Shown here: one piece after another, positions 8,527 through 16,556 of the stretch
Position numbering within the stretch: position 1 is the first letter of the stretch
Layout: every line of letters begins with the position of its first letter
Source: JASFEQ01 sp050122535
Lineage (GTDB): Bacteria; Desulfobacterota; DSM-4660; Desulfatiglandales; HGW-15
NCBI GenBank assembly: GCA_050122535.1
Contig: JASFIT010000010.1
Location: 1-26,694 of the forward strand
Length of the DNA: 26,694 bases
Reading direction: 5' to 3'
Made by a program: the position numbers and the translations under genes
The notes under the pieces: model-generated
Databases searched by the model: none
What the model saw: only the letters and a program-made list of their open reading frames with translations
What the model was told of the DNA's origin: nothing

Positions 8527-9381
8527 TTAGCTCGCTCTTGCAAACCTCTTGTTCTCTGTTGTTGATTTCATAAAATCTTCTTTATGACGATTTACCACTT
8601 CACGGTAAAGGAGCGGCCTTCTGTAGGGATATATCTGCTCTTCGTTTCTCCATTTTTGGACTTTCCTGGTGTCAATATCAGCCTCGAGAATTGTCTCTTC
8701 CGAGCCGGCTTTTGCTAAAGTCTCACCCATAGGGCCGAAAACCGCGCTATGACCAGAAAAAAAGGGGCCTGGCCTGTTGGCATATACCACATAAACCTGG
8801 TTATAAATGGCCGCACCTATGAAGCGCCGCCACATATAGTCCACAGGGAACGTCTTTGGAACGGCCGAAATATTGACAATCACATCAGCGCCTTTAAGCG
8901 CAAGAACCCTCCATACTTCAGAGAAGGCACCATCGAAACAGATATTGATGCCGATTTTCCCAAAAGGGGAATCAAAAACCATAAGTTTTCTACCAGCAAC
9001 AAAATTTTCGGTCCAGTGAACATGCGTTTTGGTGTAGCTTTGGATCTGATCTTTATCTATATAAGTAGCCATATTGTAGTATCTTTCTCCCCATCGCTTT
9101 AATTCACCGACAATGACCCTGGCCTTTATATCCCTCACAAATTGATAGACATCTTCAGAGACAGCCTTGTACACAATTTTCATCCTTCTGTATAAAAATC
9201 CCTCGGGTTTCTCGAAGGAAGGATGTCCATGCAAGATCAGTTCGGGCAAAACAATCAGGTCATACTTTCTATAGGTGCTGATAATATTTTTGATTTTTTC
9301 CACATGGCCTTGAATGTTCTCCGAGTTATAGTTTATTTGCGCTATGCAGAGCTTCTTTATCCTCTTTATTTTTCCCTCCAT
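8527..9381 (-). CDS. carbon-nitrogen hydrolase (nitrilase superfamily)
   Basis: A cytoplasmic amidase or nitrilase-like enzyme that would split a C-N bond in an amide or carbamoyl compound. With the start at 9381 (284 aa) the catalytic triad is visible: E47 in VLPELILHG, K118 in SYTKTHVHW, and nucleophile C148 in GINICFDGAF. The core fold runs to about residue 250. Start 9381 is supported by AAAGGG about 10 nt upstream; the frame is open to 9450 with a hydrophobic, unlikely N-terminus. It lies between an asparagine-synthetase-like gene (119-nt gap) and the sugar-binding protein gene (26 nt). The substrate cannot be told from sequence; the pairing with an amide-forming synthetase is noteworthy. 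Confidence 0.85.
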   Translation of the reverse strand: MEGKIKRIKKLCIAQINYNSENIQGHVEKIKNIISTYRKYDLIVLPELILHGHPSFEKPEGFLYRRMKIVYKAVSEDVYQFVRDIKARVIVGELKRWGERYYNMATYIDKDQIQSYTKTHVHWTENFVAGRKLMVFDSPFGKIGINICFDGAFSEVWRVLALKGADVIVNISAVPKTFPVDYMWRRFIGAAIYNQVYVVYANRPGPFFSGHSAVFGPMGETLAKAGSEETILEADIDTRKVQKWRNEEQIYPYRRPLLYREVVNRHKEDFMKSTTENKRFARAS

Positions 9382-9499
9382 GCTGTTTGAGCCCTTTCCC
9401 CTCAGTAACAGAAGAGTGACTAAGACTGCACCATTTACACAAAAAATCAATCCATCATCTCATTTAAAAAACAATTGAGCGGGTGAATGAGGTTTTTAC

Positions 9500-11125
9500 C
9501 TAAGAAGCAAGATATGGAGGAATATAATTTTTCTGTATCTCTTTTTCTATCTGCTGTAGATAGAAGCGGGGGGCATCATCACCATATTCGTCATCTCCAT
9601 AACGGTATAGGCTACCCTTATCTCTCATGAGATTTTCATTCACAAGATCAGAATCAATGTTCCGAGTATGATTATTGGCAATTTTCCTAATGATTTCGTG
9701 AATTCCTGAACCGGATTGTGCAGGATCTTTCGCCCGGAACGCAAGATACGGTGGAACGCCCAATTCAACCGACGCTTGTCTGTGAACTCTTTTTCTTAAG
9801 TCATCCTTTTTTCCTTCAAGTTTTAATCTTGGAGATATTCGCATTGCCGTTTGAATCACATCCCTATCGAGGTAGGGAGCCCTAAGTTCGATGGAATGAG
9901 CCATTGTTAGCTTGTCTTCCCTTTCAAGGGTATCGGTATATAATAAATTAAGATCCTCCCAGAGCTTTTCATGGAGACGCAAATACCCCGACTCATCAAT
10001 GACATTGTTGTACCATGGATAACCGGCAAATAGTTCGTCTGCTGCCTGTCCTGTAAACATGACCCTTATATTATCTTCTCCTGCCAACTTGGCTGCCAGA
10101 TACATTGGGATAGCCACTTCGACTTGAAGGAGACCGCTCTCTTCCACGTTTCGAATGATTTCAGGAAGCATCTCTTCAACTATATCTTCGTCTATGATGG
10201 TCGTTTTGAGTTCGAGTCCCAAATCTGTGGCGACGGAACGCGCAGCCACAATATCTCCGGAATCCTCTGTACCAGTGCAGTAGCAAATGATGTTTTTTCC
10301 CTCGCGTTGCAGAAGCTTCGAAATCAGCACGGAATCGATACCTCCTGAGAATATGACGCCGATACGAGATTCTTTCAGTCCTGTCAGCCTTTTTTTCACA
10401 GCCGTGATCAAGATATCTTTGTAAATCTCAACAGCCTCCCTGAAATCAACGATATCGATCTGTGGTAGTTGAAGGTGGAATCCATCATGAACCTCGCTCC
10501 CCGATTTATCTATATTTAGCATGTCACCCGGACCTAACCTTACAGGGTCATCTTTCCCATTCCAGAGGGCTTTTTTCTCGGAAGCAAAATAAGTGGTACC
10601 ATTGTTATTTATGTAATAAAGGGGTTTTTTCCCTATAGGATCTCTGGCCACCACAAGAGACTTGCCATCCGTAACAGCAATAGCATACATGCCATCAAGA
10701 AGCCCGATAAGCTTCTCCATCGCATCCAGTAGATTCCCGCGGTACGTCTCTTCTAATAAATGAATGATCACTTCGCTGTCACTGGTCGTTTTTATTTCAT
10801 GTTGCTGATAGAGCAGGGTTTTCAATTTCTGATAATTATATATTTCGCCATTGTGAATCAGAACCAGTTTCCCATCACAAGAAGTGTAGGGCTGCGTGGT
10901 TTTTTCATTCCCAACAATTCTCAGTCTGGAATGGCCTAGGGCGATGTGACTTTCATTAAAAAGTTCCTTCCTGAGTTCTTCAATTCTATCGACCCTCAGC
11001 AACTTTCCATCAAGATAAACGCCGTGCGTATCTGGCCCTCTGTGCGCCATCTTTTTTAACATGTCATAGATATCCATTGACCTGATTCTACCATTTTGGC
11101 TAAAGTGCCCGCATATTGTACACAT
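9500..11125 (-). CDS. asnB: class II asparagine synthetase-like amidotransferase
   Basis: Predicted to take ammonia from glutamine and form an amide on an ATP-activated carboxylate, classically aspartate to asparagine. The start at 11125 (ATG; GGAGA about 10 nt upstream) places the nucleophile at Cys2 (MCTICGHF), as the family requires after Met removal. A frame open one codon earlier uses TTG and would bury it. The glutaminase domain (1-200) shows HRGPD, GHSRLRIVG and HNGEIYN. The synthetase domain has the ATP loop FSGGIDS (259-265) and DELFAGYPWY. It is 541 aa, with a C-terminus somewhat divergent from E. coli AsnB. Its place in a compatible-solute cluster leaves open that it amidates something other than aspartate. 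Confidence 0.85.
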   Translation of the reverse strand: MCTICGHFSQNGRIRSMDIYDMLKKMAHRGPDTHGVYLDGKLLRVDRIEELRKELFNESHIALGHSRLRIVGNEKTTQPYTSCDGKLVLIHNGEIYNYQKLKTLLYQQHEIKTTSDSEVIIHLLEETYRGNLLDAMEKLIGLLDGMYAIAVTDGKSLVVARDPIGKKPLYYINNNGTTYFASEKKALWNGKDDPVRLGPGDMLNIDKSGSEVHDGFHLQLPQIDIVDFREAVEIYKDILITAVKKRLTGLKESRIGVIFSGGIDSVLISKLLQREGKNIICYCTGTEDSGDIVAARSVATDLGLELKTTIIDEDIVEEMLPEIIRNVEESGLLQVEVAIPMYLAAKLAGEDNIRVMFTGQAADELFAGYPWYNNVIDESGYLRLHEKLWEDLNLLYTDTLEREDKLTMAHSIELRAPYLDRDVIQTAMRISPRLKLEGKKDDLRKRVHRQASVELGVPPYLAFRAKDPAQSGSGIHEIIRKIANNHTRNIDSDLVNENLMRDKGSLYRYGDDEYGDDAPRFYLQQIEKEIQKNYIPPYLAS

Positions 11126-11164
11126 CAAGAAAAATCTCCTTTCTTTTTTATTCCTTCAATTACG

Positions 11165-11422
11165 TCAATGATTTAATCCCTGACCCTCGGGATTTTTTCC
11201 TCTAATGATGTCATTAAGATAGGTCGCTCCCTTTATCTCTCTCAGTATGTTTTCAAAGACCGGCCGGTTTTCAGGATGGGTGAATTCCGAAGCTAAAGCC
11301 GGAATGATAAGAACAGGCTTCTTCCAGCGTGAGAATTGGATCAACTGATCTAAAATATTTGTATTATCTGATAGCTGAAAGAAATTAGTTATTTTAGTGC
11401 TCTTTTGGGAGTAGTCAGACAT
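11165..11422 (-). CDS. truncated glycosyltransferase, N-terminal stub
   Basis: An 85-aa frame resembling only the start of GT-A glycosyltransferases of the glucosyl-3-phosphoglycerate / mannosylglycerate synthase type. KKPVLIIPALASEF, then a helix, then REIKGATYLNDIIRG corresponds to the first strand-helix-strand of the nucleotide-sugar-binding fold. The usual continuation (GLDRA and the DxD region) is missing; the frame ends with GKNPEGQGLNH. The ATG at 11422 has a near-perfect ribosome site, GGAGGTGA with a 5-nt spacer, so it is probably translated. It is the first gene of the trehalose cluster, 39 nt before asnB. Similarity is judged by eye and is moderate; it may be a decayed gene or a small leader protein. 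Confidence 0.5.
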   Translation of the reverse strand: MSDYSQKSTKITNFFQLSDNTNILDQLIQFSRWKKPVLIIPALASEFTHPENRPVFENILREIKGATYLNDIIRGKNPEGQGLNH

Positions 11423-11501
11423 GGAAATCACCTCCGATTATAGAACTGATTTTTTTAACAACTACTTGTCTGCGTTAAACTGTCATGAAATCTGTCTCAA
11501 T

Positions 11502-11530
11502 ATCATAGGCTGATACAAGGGAATAGGTAA
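11502..11530 (-). promoter_or_regulatory. candidate promoter of the trehalose cluster
   Basis: On the minus strand TTACCT (11525-11530) and TATGAT (11502-11507) are separated by 17 nt, a plausible -35/-10 pair about 80 nt before the first start codon. The -35 overlaps the end of the conserved motif at 11527-11548, as expected for an activator bound next to RNA polymerase. Confidence 0.35.
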
Positions 11531-11548
11531 ATGAGGGGAATCATGTAT
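11527..11548 (-). promoter_or_regulatory. conserved 22-bp motif, copy A
   Basis: On the minus strand this reads ATACATGAT, TCCC, CTCATTTAC, matching the consensus ATACAGGAT-N4-CCTATTTAC at 15 of 18 fixed positions. It points toward the glycosyltransferase stub/asnB/trehalose cluster and lies 104 nt before the ATG at 11422. It is the weakest of four copies in the window. Confidence 0.6.
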
Positions 11549-11564
11549 TTTTAGGGGATAAATA

Positions 11565-11687
11565 ATGTATACTCTAGTGGAAGCCGTTCACCTTGCCAAG
11601 GCATGCAGGATACGCGGAATTGATAGCAGGAAATCCTTTTTAGCAAAGAAGAACCCCTTTTACAGTCCCCACTATCCAGGCTTATGA
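11565..11687 (+). CDS. possible 40-aa small protein
   Basis: A short plus-strand frame in an otherwise gene-free stretch (11432-11867). It starts with ATG, has AGGGG 8 nt upstream, and begins MYTLVEAVHLAKACRIRGID. I recognise no family. Codon use looks ordinary, but the frame is short and could be chance or the remnant of a larger gene. The rest of the 436-bp gap holds motif copy A, the cluster promoter and nothing else I can identify. Confidence 0.2.
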   Translation: MYTLVEAVHLAKACRIRGIDSRKSFLAKKNPFYSPHYPGL

Positions 11688-11867
11688 TACATATACATGA
11701 ACAAAGCTACAGGAATACGTTAGAGATCTTACTCCCTTTAACTATAAGAAAATATACAGAATTACAGGAATTAATTCATAATTAATCGTAAACCTGAAAA
11801 GCTCTATGGAACAAAATGAAAAAATGGGAAAAAGATATCCAGATCAGTTTTGAGAAAGGAGATTATT

Positions 11868-12193
11868 ATGAGGATAGCGGTTAGTTCAAAAGAAAAAGGC
11901 CTAGATTCAGATACAGACCGGCTTTTTAGCCGCTGTGTCCATTTTACTGTCATGGATACAGATGATATAAGTTTATAGACCTTTGATAACGAGAATAGGG
12001 TCCTGCGAGAACAGGCAAGGATTCAATCGCCCAGGTTTTTGGCTTCCAAAGGGAGCGATGTTGTTATAAGCCGGGACGCGGCCCCGATGCCATGAGGGAA
12101 CTCCCCGCAGCGGGCGTTGAGGCGTTTATTGCCCAAACGGGGAATGGTAAAACAGCACATTTTCAAGAGCCTGAGAGCAAGACAATGAGTTGA
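11868..12193 (+). pseudogene. broken NifX/NifB-type iron-molybdenum cofactor protein
   Basis: A plus-strand gene of the dinitrogenase iron-molybdenum cofactor family (a small fold binding metal-sulfur clusters). It starts at an ATG with AGGAG 7 nt upstream: MRIAVSSKEKGLDSDTDRLF, SRCVHFTVMDTDD. This matches the usual start of the family, including the RFxRCxxF region. A TAG at 11976-11978 interrupts it. The frame then continues with SKGSDVVISRDAAPM, and after a one-base shift near 12085 with GPDAMRELPAAGVEAFIA to a TGA at 12191. At least one stop, one frameshift and a probable short deletion of the glycine-rich loop make it non-functional. Stand-alone members need not be involved in nitrogen fixation; no nif gene is nearby. 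Confidence 0.7.
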
Positions 12194-12215
12194 TGTGAAC
12201 GTAGACCAATAGAGA

Positions 12216-13370
12216 TTAACCAAAATATTGCATTTTTTGTACTTCAATGTGGTTCGGCGTGCCATCCGACTTTGTTGGCTTCGGTAAAACAACAATAAAA
12301 AGGGATCCTTGGCCTAATTCACTTTCGACATGGATTCGCCCTCCATGACCTTCCACAATCTCCTTTGCCGCTGCTAAGCCCACACCGGAGCCTTCTTCTT
12401 TTCTTGTGCCTCTGCCTCGATGAAAGGGATCAAAGATGTAGGGAAGATCTCTAGAGTCAATACCGCTTCCCTGATCTTTTATCTTGACAATGATTTCCCG
12501 ATCAGTCTCTTGGGTGGCGACGGTAATCTCCCCTTTTTCTCTTGAAAACTTAAAAGCATTATCCAGGAGATTGGTAAAGACCCTACGAAGCCTCTCTGCA
12601 TCAGCCTCCATAATCGGTAATGCCTCATCCATTTCAAACTCCAAATTAATGCCATTTTGCCTAGCCTTCTCCTGATAGGCATCAATAAGCTCCATCAATA
12701 CTTTATCCACTGATGTAGAGGCAAAGTTCAATCTTAGTTTACCGGTTTGCAACCGGGCAAACTCTAGGAAATCTTCGACTATAAATTCCAGATTTCCTGA
12801 TTCTTTCTTGATGATCTCAAGGTATTTTTTCCTTTTTTCTTCACTGAGGCTGGTCGCCTTTTTTAGAAGCCGAAAGGCAAATCCTCCAATAATGCTAATG
12901 GAGGACTTCATGTCATGGGCAAACATGGAGATGAGATTATCCTTTTCCCGTTCCATGCTTTTTAGACGGGAAATATCATGAAATGCCTCTACGCCACCAA
13001 TAGGGTATCCTTCATCGTCGAATAAGCCGGCAGTATTCATCCTGACAGAAATGAGATCCCCCTGTTTATTATAAATAGTGGTCTCGACTTCATTTATGGG
13101 CTTTTCGCGTTTGAGCACAGCTTTCAGGGGGCAATTGACCTCACACATTCCCCCCTTCAGGATTTCATGGCAAAAATGACCTATCGCCTCTTTTTCTGAA
13201 TACCCGGTGACTTTTTCGGCCCAGGGATTAAATCCAGTGATCTTAAAATCAGCATTCACCGCAAGAACAGCTACCGGAAGGCTATCAATGATAAACTTGT
13301 AGAAAGTTAACTCACCAGTGTCGCTGTTATCTTTTGTACCAAAATCTAAATCTTTATCCGTATCATCCAT
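12216..13370 (-). CDS. PAS-domain sensor histidine kinase
   Basis: A soluble two-component kinase, 384 aa. A PAS sensing domain (about 22-135) contains Cys67, Cys76 and Cys80 in FCHEILKGGMCEVNCPL, a pattern that could bind metal or sense redox state. The HisKA dimerisation helix has the phospho-accepting H152 (MFAHDMKSS). The HATPase domain shows the N box (LLDNAFKFS), G1 (DQGSGID), F box (DPFHRG) and G2 (GSGVGLAAAK). No membrane segment is seen, so it senses a cytoplasmic signal. It follows the diguanylate-cyclase gene by 39 nt, so the two are probably co-transcribed. No receiver gene is adjacent. Confidence 0.9.
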   Translation of the reverse strand: MDDTDKDLDFGTKDNSDTGELTFYKFIIDSLPVAVLAVNADFKITGFNPWAEKVTGYSEKEAIGHFCHEILKGGMCEVNCPLKAVLKREKPINEVETTIYNKQGDLISVRMNTAGLFDDEGYPIGGVEAFHDISRLKSMEREKDNLISMFAHDMKSSISIIGGFAFRLLKKATSLSEEKRKKYLEIIKKESGNLEFIVEDFLEFARLQTGKLRLNFASTSVDKVLMELIDAYQEKARQNGINLEFEMDEALPIMEADAERLRRVFTNLLDNAFKFSREKGEITVATQETDREIIVKIKDQGSGIDSRDLPYIFDPFHRGRGTRKEEGSGVGLAAAKEIVEGHGGRIHVESELGQGSLFIVVLPKPTKSDGTPNHIEVQKMQYFG

Positions 13371-13409
13371 AGAATCGCCCTATTTATTTTCATCTGACGA
13401 TAAATGTCT

Positions 13410-14342
13410 TCATCCTGTTATTTTGTGTCTGTTATACTCCACGTTCTTTTTACAACTGGAAGACTTTTTGCTGGCAATGATAACTTGATTCTTGCCCTTT
13501 CTTTTTGCTGAGTAAAGCGCCTTATCGGCTGCCCTGACCAGGCGTTCAGCAGAGGCAGCATGCCGTGGGCAATTCGCAACACCAAGGCTTATTGTGATTG
13601 ATATATCATTCTTAAACTCTTCGTACACCAAAATGCGCATCCTTTCAGCAAGCTTATAAGCTGAATTCATCTCCGTTTCGGGAAGAATAATTGCAAGCTC
13701 CTCTCCTCCGTATCGGGCAGCAATATCCGTATCCCTAGCGTTCGAGTTGAATATCGCTCCAATCAGCCGTAAGACTTCGTCACCCCTTTGGTGTCCGTAT
13801 CTGTCATTGGTTTTTTTGAAATCGTCTATATCGCCCATTATGAGTGAAACGGGGCGCTCATATCTTTTGCACTCACCAACGTACTTATCCAGCAGTACAT
13901 CAAAAACACCGCGCAAGTATAGTCCTGTCAGTTCATCGGTGAGAGCCGTTTCCGCCATCCTGTCAACATCACTTGTTTCTAATACCTTCGGTTCAGACAA
14001 GTCATTCAAGATGTTGCTCATGTAGTCAAGCGTAGCCACTGAGATACCCACATCCCTGCCCAGTTTACTATTCAAATCTTGTCTGTGTTTAACAATTCTC
14101 TCCCAGAGTCTCTTAGCCTCTAACGGGTTGTAGGCCTTCTGTGTGACGGTCCATATCACTTTTGCGTAGAAGTCTTTCCCTAGCTTCTTTCTAGCTTGTT
14201 CTATTCGCTCTTTTACTTTTGGAGAAACATGCGGGGACCCTTTTGAAAGGGCCTCGACAAAATCCATGTCAATGACGGATTTCTGTTCGAACTCGAGGAA
14301 TTGCTCTGTCATCCCTTTTTGACCTTGTTGGTTATTATTCAT
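13410..14342 (-). CDS. diguanylate cyclase (GGDEF domain)
   Basis: Predicted to make cyclic di-GMP from two GTP. The GGDEF domain occupies the C-terminal half. It starts at ALTDELTGLYLRGVFD, has the metal site MGDIDDFKKTND and the active loop RYGGEEL (GGEEL at 212-216 in the 310-aa form). RDTD five residues before the loop fits the RxxD inhibitory site, so product feedback is likely. The N-terminal 130 residues are helical, without a recognised sensor or membrane segment. The ATG at 14342 has GGGG 9 nt upstream; an ATG five codons earlier (14357) is possible but has no ribosome site. Partner genes are the kinases on both sides. Confidence 0.88.
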   Translation of the reverse strand: MNNNQQGQKGMTEQFLEFEQKSVIDMDFVEALSKGSPHVSPKVKERIEQARKKLGKDFYAKVIWTVTQKAYNPLEAKRLWERIVKHRQDLNSKLGRDVGISVATLDYMSNILNDLSEPKVLETSDVDRMAETALTDELTGLYLRGVFDVLLDKYVGECKRYERPVSLIMGDIDDFKKTNDRYGHQRGDEVLRLIGAIFNSNARDTDIAARYGGEELAIILPETEMNSAYKLAERMRILVYEEFKNDISITISLGVANCPRHAASAERLVRAADKALYSAKRKGKNQVIIASKKSSSCKKNVEYNRHKITG

Positions 14343-14446
14343 GTTTTCAAGCCCCATTTTGGAAATTGCTTTAGCACCTACCAGTGCTATGAAAACTTCT
14401 GGCCTTCCACGTTGAAAGTCTCACCTAAGATGAGGTCCACACCCAA

Positions 14447-14461
14447 GCTCTTCAAAAGAGC
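14447..14461 (-). other. short inverted repeat between kinase and cyclase genes
   Basis: GCTCTT and AAGAGC are separated by 3 bases, 84 nt after the stop of the GAF kinase gene. No T-tract follows, so a terminator role is doubtful. Confidence 0.2.
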
Positions 14462-14544
14462 CGAAATCTTATTTTCTATTCAACAACTCTTTAAGACCTA
14501 AGCTTCGCTACACCATTAGCCAAGCTGATAGATTTTTGAAATTA

Positions 14545-15801
14545 CTAAAGAGATACTTCAAGGGGGAGCCGGATACGAAAGCGTGTACCCATACCCTCCT
14601 CGCTCCTGAGTTCCACCTGACCGGAGTGTTCGCTTATGACGAAATGGACGAAGGTGAGGCCCATACCCGCCCCCTCCCCTTTACTTGTGTAAAAGGGATC
14701 GAAAACCTTGTTAATCTCTTTGTCGGATATGCCTCTTCCCGAATCAGTCACCTGAATAATTGCTTCCTCGCCTTCCCTGTAGCTGGCCAACGTGATGAGT
14801 ATGCCGTTAGCCGATGCCTCGCAAGCGTTGGTCAACAGGTGCACTAGACATCGTGCGAGTAAATCCGGATCCACACGGCACATTAGAGGGTCGCTACTTA
14901 GCGAGCGTTTCACCATAATACGGGGTTTATCCCGGCACTGGGAAAGAAAATCATCCGCCACCCCCTCAACCAATCGGTTTATGTCTTCGGTTCGAAAAGA
15001 GATCCGATTTATGGAGAAAAAACGTTTGAATTCCTTAACAAGGCTTTCAAGACGAGAAGCCTCTGAAATAACGATCTCAGACCACTGGTGTTTGGGGTCA
15101 TCTTCAGGTAATTCCTCACGAATCCGGCGTGACAGAGCGCCGATAACAGTTACGGGATTACGGATGGTGTGTGCCACGCTCATAACTATTTCCGCTAGAG
15201 AGCTAAGCTTTTCGGATCGAATGAGGTGGGTTTCTGACCGTTTTAATTCCGCACGCGTGATCTCCATCTGTTTGTGGAGCTGATTATAGAGATGCGATTT
15301 CTCAATGGCCAGTGAGGCAAGGCTGGCCCAGAGGCAGAACAACTCGGAATTCAAATTGTCTGGATCGTGGCTTACACCGTACACACATATCAGACCACTT
15401 ATTCTCTGCTGGACCACCAGCGGAGAAATCCATAACTTCTTCAAGGCCTGCTGTTGCTTGGAGTTGAGCTTGAGGTACTCGGAATCATCAACTAGTTCAG
15501 TAAACATCATTGTCTGCCCAATCTCAGCCGGGCATTCCATCAATCTCTGGATATTTAAGGTAGCCTCAAGATTGAGGTCAATGGGAAGAACGCCATACGT
15601 AGAGACGGAATAAAAGTGCTCCTCATTTTCATTCAGTAAGAAAATAGAGGCATAGGATACCTCAGGCATAGAGGTCATAAGACGTATGATGGCTTGTAGT
15701 AATTGTTCGAGATCCTCATCATACACTGCTATCCGCTCGATTACAAAGGTAAAGGCATAAAGCATGTCTAGAAGCTGAGGGGTTGATTTGGTTGTCTCCA
15801 T
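14545..15801 (-). CDS. GAF-domain sensor histidine kinase
   Basis: A soluble kinase, 418 aa. The N-terminal GAF-like domain covers about 30-170 (SYASIFLLNENEEHFYSVS through ISGLICVYGV). A coiled linker (about 170-200) leads to the HisKA helix with H211 in SVAHTIRNPVTVIG. The ATPase domain has N box LTNACEASANG, G1 DSGRGIS, F box DPFYTSKG and G2 GAGMGLTFV. This NtrB/ZraS-like catalytic half is often paired with sigma-54 activators, but none is encoded here. The gene is separated from the diguanylate cyclase by about 200 bp containing a short inverted repeat, so it may be its own transcription unit. Confidence 0.9.
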   Translation of the reverse strand: METTKSTPQLLDMLYAFTFVIERIAVYDEDLEQLLQAIIRLMTSMPEVSYASIFLLNENEEHFYSVSTYGVLPIDLNLEATLNIQRLMECPAEIGQTMMFTELVDDSEYLKLNSKQQQALKKLWISPLVVQQRISGLICVYGVSHDPDNLNSELFCLWASLASLAIEKSHLYNQLHKQMEITRAELKRSETHLIRSEKLSSLAEIVMSVAHTIRNPVTVIGALSRRIREELPEDDPKHQWSEIVISEASRLESLVKEFKRFFSINRISFRTEDINRLVEGVADDFLSQCRDKPRIMVKRSLSSDPLMCRVDPDLLARCLVHLLTNACEASANGILITLASYREGEEAIIQVTDSGRGISDKEINKVFDPFYTSKGEGAGMGLTFVHFVISEHSGQVELRSEEGMGTRFRIRLPLEVSL

Positions 15802-15867
15802 GATATGTTATGAATATCCTTGTTTGATAAACGTAAAGTTATATGAAACACATAGAATACAGATCAC

Positions 15868-16047
15868 TTAAAGCTTGCAGACTGCAGACTCGATGGCCTT
15901 GTTCAATTCGTCCCAACAAGTCTCAATTCCCTCTTCCAAATCCTAATAGGCGCTATCCTCTGCATTGCGCCGCTCTTTGACTTACTCCTTGCTCAATAGA
16001 ACTGCTCCGACGCCGGCGAGCAGTTCCTTTCTTATCTCTTCTAACAT
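15868..16047 (-). pseudogene. phasin-like protein pseudogene
   Basis: Minus-strand remnant of a small phasin/PhaI-like protein, the class that coats polyhydroxyalkanoate granules or acts as a small helical stress protein. Reading from the ATG at 16047: MLEEIRKELLAGVGAVLLSK-E, stop TAA (codon 22), VKERRNAEDSAY, stop TAG (codon 35), DLEEGIETCWDELNKAIESA, then TAA at 15868-15870. The first 21 residues match the very typical phasin start, and the C-terminal part keeps the amphipathic pattern. Two in-frame stops and a shortened middle mean it is dead. No polyhydroxyalkanoate synthase is in the window. Confidence 0.6.
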
Positions 16048-16129
16048 ATCATCCCATCTGCTAACTAAAAATTTATGGCACATACTAAGTGCATATTGAA
16101 TGCCTGAATCATTTACCTAGTCCCTTTGA

Positions 16130-16441
16130 TCAAGAGTGATCGGAATCGAACCGCAGGAGGTCATCAATCTCTTCATTTGAAAGGGTTTCATGTTCTAGGA
16201 GGTTTTAGGCTACTGCGTCCAGCTTTTCACCATTGGCCGTGAGGAGTTCCTCGGCTTCCCTTCTCATATTCTGGGTTATTCTTCGAACTTCCTCATCAAT
16301 AATCCGCGCTGTCTCTTCACTGAAGTCTTTCTGTTCCGCGATTTCGCGCCCCAAGAACGGGTGTTGTTTGCCCTGGCGAAAGGTGACCGGCCCAACTTTT
16401 TCGCTCATGCCCCACTGGCAGACCATACGTCTAGCCAGAGG
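16130..16441 (-). pseudogene. ftsH: FtsH C-terminal fragment (pseudogene)
   Basis: Remnant of the membrane AAA+ protease FtsH covering only the last ~100 residues. PLARRMVCQWGMSEKVGP, FLGREIAEQKDFSEETARII and DEEVRRITQNMRREAEELL match the helical part of the peptidase domain. A TAA at 16205-16207 interrupts it, but the same frame continues as NLLEHETLSNEEIDDLLR, which is the proper FtsH tail, to a TGA at 16130. A TAG (16442-16444) lies just before the preserved block, and DNA further upstream no longer resembles FtsH. The ATPase domain and HExxH zinc site are absent. A 73-aa open frame (16205-16426) survives by chance. Confidence 0.8.
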
Positions 16442-16556
16442 CTACCTGCGCATTTATGTTCCCGATTTCGGAATTAGAGCTCTTCCAACTTGGACAAACA
16501 TGACTTTCGCTTACCTTTTTCTAAACGGAGTCCATATAGGTGCGGCGAAAAAAGAA

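Noticed and set aside
14792..15283. 163-codon plus-strand open frame opposite the GAF kinase
   Set aside because: It is antisense to conserved kinase motifs, with Ser/Arg-rich low-complexity composition typical of a shadow frame.
15850..15872. AATACAGATC near the start of the GAF kinase gene
   Set aside because: A half-site only, in the wrong orientation for the kinase gene and inside a decayed region.
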